A stretch of DNA of 10,238 bases, from contig JAIWNI010000351.1 of NCBI GenBank assembly GCA_025331435.1, positions 1 to 10,238 on the forward strand. Direction: 5' to 3'. The notes beneath the pieces are model-generated. The model ran no database searches, was not told the origin of the DNA, and saw only the letters and a list, made by a program, of their open reading frames with translations. A program made the translations under genes and the position numbers. This document shows positions 6,792 through 10,238 of the stretch, one piece after another (the first letter of the stretch is position 1; each line of letters starts with the position of its first letter). The stretch is from Choanephora cucurbitarum (lineage: Eukaryota; Mucoromycota; Mucoromycetes; Mucorales; Choanephoraceae).

Positions 6792-7458
6792 TGTCTATAC
6801 TTGAGCAATTTGACATTTGTAGAATAATGCTGGCAATTAGTAATTTAGGCTCCATGCTTTACAGCTATCATGATAGGCTTACTATTGATAAGTTATAAAA
6901 CAATGTTGTCAAAAAGCTATGATTGTCAGATTGCTCAAGTGAGATGACTGATTCTATCACAGTGTTAAATGTGGGATGAGCATGATGAATCTTGAATAAG
7001 CTCATTTCAGCCTGTGCATCAGCAAAAACTCTCAGCGTGAGTAACAACATTTTTATATTTGATACTTATATAGAAGTACCTGTTCCAGTCATAGAGAGCG
7101 AAATAGATCAATATTGAGACGATTCATTTCGTTAATAAAGATCGAAAAAAAAGAAAAGAAAAATCGCTGATTAATGCTCTCAAATTATTCCGGCTTTCAA
7201 GCTTATTTTTTTTTCATTGAGAGAGACAGGTATAAGCTTAACATACGAGTATTACTATATGTTAAAGAGACCATAAATCAGCCAGCTGAAGAGGTCACTC
7301 AGTCTCTCTTGCCCTCATTCTAGTCTTTGATCGAGGGCTAAAATGCTTCAAAAGAGGTCCCTCAGGAAAAAAAATTAGCAGTCAAAAATCACTCCTTTTG
7401 CCCAAAAAAGGAATCTAGTCAATGTCACGTAGGCTGGAAAATGATTACGTCGCTCTGA

Positions 7459-7692
7459 TCCTGGCTATATTCTATTTTTTTTTTCTTCCTCCCTTATACC
7501 TTGGTTACACTCAAGCTGCCGATCTTATCCAAGGTCATAGCAAATGATGCTATAGGTAACACACGCGATCCACTTGTACCACTTGACTCTCTTGACCTCA
7601 GTTATGCTAACTTTTCTCTTTATACTGCTTCTTTGGTAGGTTTGCTAGATCTCACTTTGGGGATCGCCATCAAGATGGCATCGTGTTGCTAG
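7459..7692 (+). other. ATG-less open frame, unrecognised, copy 2
   Basis: Counterpart of 3376-3609 with the same length and, where compared, the same sequence. Confidence 0.15.
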
Positions 7693-7863
7693 ACTCTTGA
7701 GAGAGCCGCTCTTTTGAGTTTTAGTGACATCCGCTTCAAGTCCGTTAGGTGTCTACAGGTGGTAGAATACCTGTTTTTGCTTCAAGACTGCCTGTTTTAA
7801 CCGTTCCATGATATTGATGTTCTGGTGTTCTGGTGTTACCGCTATATGACCGAAAGTATAGCG

Positions 7864-7919
7864 AAGGGTATAGTAGACATGCACGCACACACACACACGC
7901 GCACATATAGATACATATT
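7864..7919 (-). repeat. Inverted copy of the TG/TACTA module, copy 2
   Basis: Same as at 3781-3836. Confidence 0.6.
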
Positions 7920-7933
7920 CGGGTAAGCAAAAC

Positions 7934-7989
7934 AAGACTATCCAAGGCTATCCAAGACTACCGCAAGGCTATCCAAGACAAGACAAGAC
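7934..7989 (+). repeat. 10-bp short repeat array upstream of the intron candidate, copy 2
   Basis: Same as at 3851-3906. Confidence 0.8.
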
Positions 7990-8003
7990 CTCCATATGAC
8001 TTT

Positions 8004-8073
8004 GTAAGTATCGTTCCTATTCACATGAAGAGCTGTATCACTAACCTTACTTTTTACCCTTCTTTTCTCGTAG
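8004..8073 (+). other. Candidate spliceosomal intron, copy 2 (70 bp)
   Basis: Same donor, branch box (8039-8045) and acceptor as copy 1; the only difference is one T fewer in the pyrimidine tract before CTCGTAG, which would not disturb splicing. Confidence 0.55.
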
Positions 8074-8107
8074 GTAATGGTGTACTCTCTCTCTTAGGCC
8101 TCTCTCC

Positions 8108-8119
8108 CGATCGCGATCG
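8108..8119. other. 12-bp perfect palindrome, copy 2
   Basis: Same palindrome in the same place relative to the unit boundary. Confidence 0.6.
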
Positions 8120-8172
8120 TTGGTGTTCAAGACTGTCAAGACTCTCTTCCGCTTCTGACTTCCGTGTTACCG

Positions 8173-8411
8173 TATGCTTTTGGTGTTCCATGCTTTTGGT
8201 GACTTATGCTTTTGGTGTTCCATGCTTTTGGTGACTTATGCTTTTGGTGTTCCATGCTTTTGGTGACTTATGCTTTGGTGTTCTATGCTTTTGGTGTTCT
8301 ATGCTTTTGGTGACTTATGCTTTTGGTGTTCCATGCTTTTGGTGACTTATGCTTTTGGTGTTCTATGCTTTTGGTGACTTATGCTTTTGGTGTTCTATGC
8401 TTTTGGTGTTC
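8173..8411 (+). repeat. 16-bp minisatellite I, copy 3
   Basis: Same array with one T missing in a single unit near 8275 (atgctttggtg instead of atgcttttggtg), making one 15-bp unit. Confidence 0.95.
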
Positions 8412-8455
8412 TCTGTTATGGTCTCTTTGTTTCCTGGTTCAGGTGTTTCCTACTA

Positions 8456-8461
<6 letters not shown>

Positions 8462-8514
<53 letters not shown>

Positions 8515-8530
8515 TCTCTTTCTCTTTCTT
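8462..8530 (+). repeat. Interrupted (CT)n microsatellite, copy 3
   Basis: Same total length as in copy 1 but with a different internal layout: the first uninterrupted CT run is about sixteen dinucleotides and one TT interruption is gone. Confidence 0.95.
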
Positions 8531-8531
8531 A

Positions 8532-8716
8532 ACCCGGTGGTCTATGGTTTGGTCTCTTTGTTCTGATGCTTTGGTGTTGCTCTTATATGGTCTCTTTGTT
8601 CTGATGCTTTGGTGTTTCTATGGTTTGATCTCTTTGTTCTGATGCTTTGGTGTTGCTATGATTTGGTTTGTCTCTTTCACTCTGATGATGTACGCTTTAG
8701 GTGATGTATGCTTCTG
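8532..8716 (+). repeat. Degenerate 33-43-bp repeat array, copy 3
   Basis: Same array as at 361-545, no difference seen. Confidence 0.8.
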
Positions 8717-8768
8717 GTGATGTATGTCCTGGTCCTCTTCTATCCCTCTCTCTCAAGCTTTGGTATTA

Positions 8769-8880
8769 TATGCTTTAGTGTTTCTATGCTTTGGTGTTTC
8801 TATGCTTTGGTGTTTCTATGCTTTGGTGTTTCTATGCTTTGGTGTTTCTATGCTTTGGTGTTTCCATGCTTTGGTGATGT
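8769..8880 (+). repeat. 16-bp minisatellite II, copy 3
   Basis: Seven units, identical in layout to the array at 598-709. Confidence 0.95.
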
Positions 8881-8937
8881 ATCTCCCTTGGATCTATGAT
8901 CAACTAGGTAACTTGTCACTTACATTTCGGGTAGACC

Positions 8938-9241
8938 TTACTAACTTTCATTCTCTCTCCCCTCTTTTTTTTTGTGCATATGTGTGTGTGTGTGCGTATA
9001 TATGTATGTCTACTAACCTTTCTTTTTTTCTATCCTAGTTCTTGTGCTGTGCGAGCTTACGCTACTAACCTTTCTCTTATTTTTGTGCGTGTGTATGTGT
9101 GTATATGTATGTCTACTAACCTTTTTTTTTCTACCCTAGTTTTTATGCCGTGCGGGCTTACGCTACTAACCTCTCTCTCTCTTTTTTTTTTGTGTGCGTG
9201 TATGTGTGTATATATGTATGTCTACTAACCCTTTTCTTTTT
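8938..9241 (+). repeat. Three tandem TG/TACTAAC modules, copy 3
   Basis: Same three modules as at 767-1070; no difference noticed. Confidence 0.8.
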
Positions 9242-9463
9242 ATGATTAATAAACTTCATTCATTATTATACTACCTACTATAGTCTATCACTTTTTTTTT
9301 TTTGAATTAGTATTTTTTTACTTCAAATCCATAAAATAAAACCTGATTCAAGTTAGTGCTTTCTACTAAATCATCTAAATCACATTCCAATCATGTCGTC
9401 TAAAACATACCGTTGCAGCCAAAAAAGCTGGAAAGTACAGCATTAGCCAAAGCTAGCTGTACT

Positions 9464-10123
9464 TGACTTCATTATGCTCAGCTTTATTAAGCTAAACATC
9501 ATTATGCCTGATTTCATTATGCTTTGAATTCATTAGGCTGGATATCATCAGACTCAACTTCGGTTTGCTGGATCTCATCAGGCTGGATCTCATTAGGCTG
9601 GATCTCATCAAGCTGGATCTCATCAGGCTGGATCTCATCAGGCTGGATTTCATTAGGCTTGATCTCATGGGGCACAGGTTCATTGCGGTCAATTTCCTTG
9701 TATTCACTTTCAGTGTCATCAAATTCATAATGCTTCATTTTGTTATACCCATTTTCATTTTGCTCAAATTCATTGTACTTATTTTTTAATGCTCAGTTTC
9801 ATTTTGCTCGATTTCATTGTGCTTGATTTTATTGTGCTCAATTTCATTGTGCTTGATTTTATTGTGCTCAATTTCATTGTACTTGATTTCATTGTACTTG
9901 ATTTCATTGTGCTTGGTTTCATTGTGCTCGATTGAAGTATTCTCAACTTCATTATACTTACTTGCTCTATGATCACTTCCTCCTTACTCGTTCTTACTGT
10001 CCTCATTATCAGTACGCTCATCGTCAGTATACTCATCGTCAGTATACTCATTGTCAGTATATTCATTGTCAGTTTATTCATTGTCAGTATACTTGTTCTC
10101 ACTACACTTATTGCTGGCATAAG
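9464..10123 (-). repeat. Continuous 15-bp repeat lattice, copy 3
   Basis: Same lattice without the CAGT insertion. One substitution, A to G at 9851, turns a caatttcattgtact unit into caatttcattgtgct, a variant also present in neighbouring units, as expected from local unit-to-unit conversion or a simple transition. Confidence 0.85.
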
Positions 10124-10238
10124 TTTCATTAGTATGGCAATAGCTACTGAATGTGTTTGCATTGCTTATGGCCTTACCAAACACCTCTTAACTGGACTTA
10201 CTCTGTATTTAGTTACTGGATCAAGGAATCCTTTTCAT

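Larger units (their letters stand above)
4091..8172 (+). repeat. Satellite unit, copy 2 (4082 bp)
   Basis: Complete copy between two unit boundaries. Compared with copy 1 it differs by a rearranged CT tract (net +3 bp), a 4-bp CAGT insertion near 5994 in the 15-bp lattice, loss of one 15-bp unit in the acidic repeat ORF, one extra T in the T run at 6775-6784, and one T fewer in the intron pyrimidine tract. I saw no base substitutions against copy 1 in the parts I compared by eye. The independent indels show this is a separate copy and not a duplicated assembly segment. Confidence 0.97.
8173..10238 (+). repeat. Satellite unit, copy 3 (partial, left half)
   Basis: Corresponds to roughly positions 1-2068 of copy 1 and is cut by the window end. 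It lacks one T in the first 16-bp array near 8275, has a longer uninterrupted CT run, has 12 rather than 13 Ts in the T run near 9291, and lacks the CAGT insertion of copy 2. Three substitutions against copy 1 were seen: A to G at 9851 and C to T at 10208 and 10213. The acidic ORF and the intron would lie beyond the window. Confidence 0.96.

Noticed and set aside
4091..8172. Copy 2 as an assembly duplicate of copy 1
   Set aside because: Independent differences (CT tract, CAGT insertion, 15-bp unit loss, T-run changes) indicate separate copies, though homopolymer differences alone could be read errors.
1..10238. Tandem retrotransposon, ribosomal DNA unit, or telomeric repeats
   Set aside because: No reverse transcriptase, integrase or gag-like frame, no rRNA or tRNA sequence recognised, and no TTAGGG-type repeats.

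Overview
This is non-coding-looking, AT-rich eukaryotic DNA, most likely fungal. The window holds about two and a half head-to-tail copies of one roughly 4.09-kb satellite unit: copy 1 at 1-4090, copy 2 at 4091-8172 and a partial copy 3 at 8173-10238. The fungal guess rests on a 71-bp intron-like stretch with GTAAGT, CACTAAC and CGTAG signals at fungal spacing, and on several perfect TACTAAC boxes followed by pyrimidine tracts and CTAG. No rRNA, tRNA, transposase, reverse transcriptase or conserved housekeeping gene could be recognised, so the species cannot be named.

Each unit has the same layout (copy 1 coordinates). 1-240 is a 16-bp minisatellite. 291-359 is an interrupted (CT)n tract. 361-545 is a degenerate array of 33-43-bp units. 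598-709 is a second 16-bp minisatellite. 767-1070 holds three TG-rich, TACTAAC-containing modules, two of which end in CTAG. 1071-1293 is an AT-rich spacer with possible AATAAA signals. 1294-1953 is one continuous 15-bp lattice of about 44 units, which read on the minus strand gives pentapeptides such as NEIKY, DEIQP and DDEYT. 1954-2355 is a unique spacer. 2356-2721 is a plus-strand ORF for a very acidic hexapeptide-repeat protein. 2722-3417 is a spacer with little structure. 3376-3609 is an ATG-less open frame. 3610-3920 contains a 10-bp repeat and an inverted copy of the TG/TACTA module. 3921-3991 is the intron candidate. 3992-4090 contains a 12-bp palindrome and leads back into the 16-bp minisatellite.

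Where I compared the copies, they are almost identical. Nearly all differences are at simple repeats (CT tract, T runs, a CAGT insertion, one 15-bp unit); three base substitutions were seen, all in copy 3. This indicates recent amplification or active homogenisation. The independent differences also argue that the copies are real and not one sequence assembled twice.

The best protein candidate is the acidic repeat ORF: every repeat unit in it is 15 or 18 bp, and the one repeat-unit difference between copies is an in-frame loss of 15 bp. The best RNA candidate is a plus-strand, possibly spliced transcript running from about 3.6 kb of one unit, across the unit boundary, to about 1.1 kb of the next. 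Both remain hypotheses. Most other open frames are by-products of short-period repeats that contain no stop codon.
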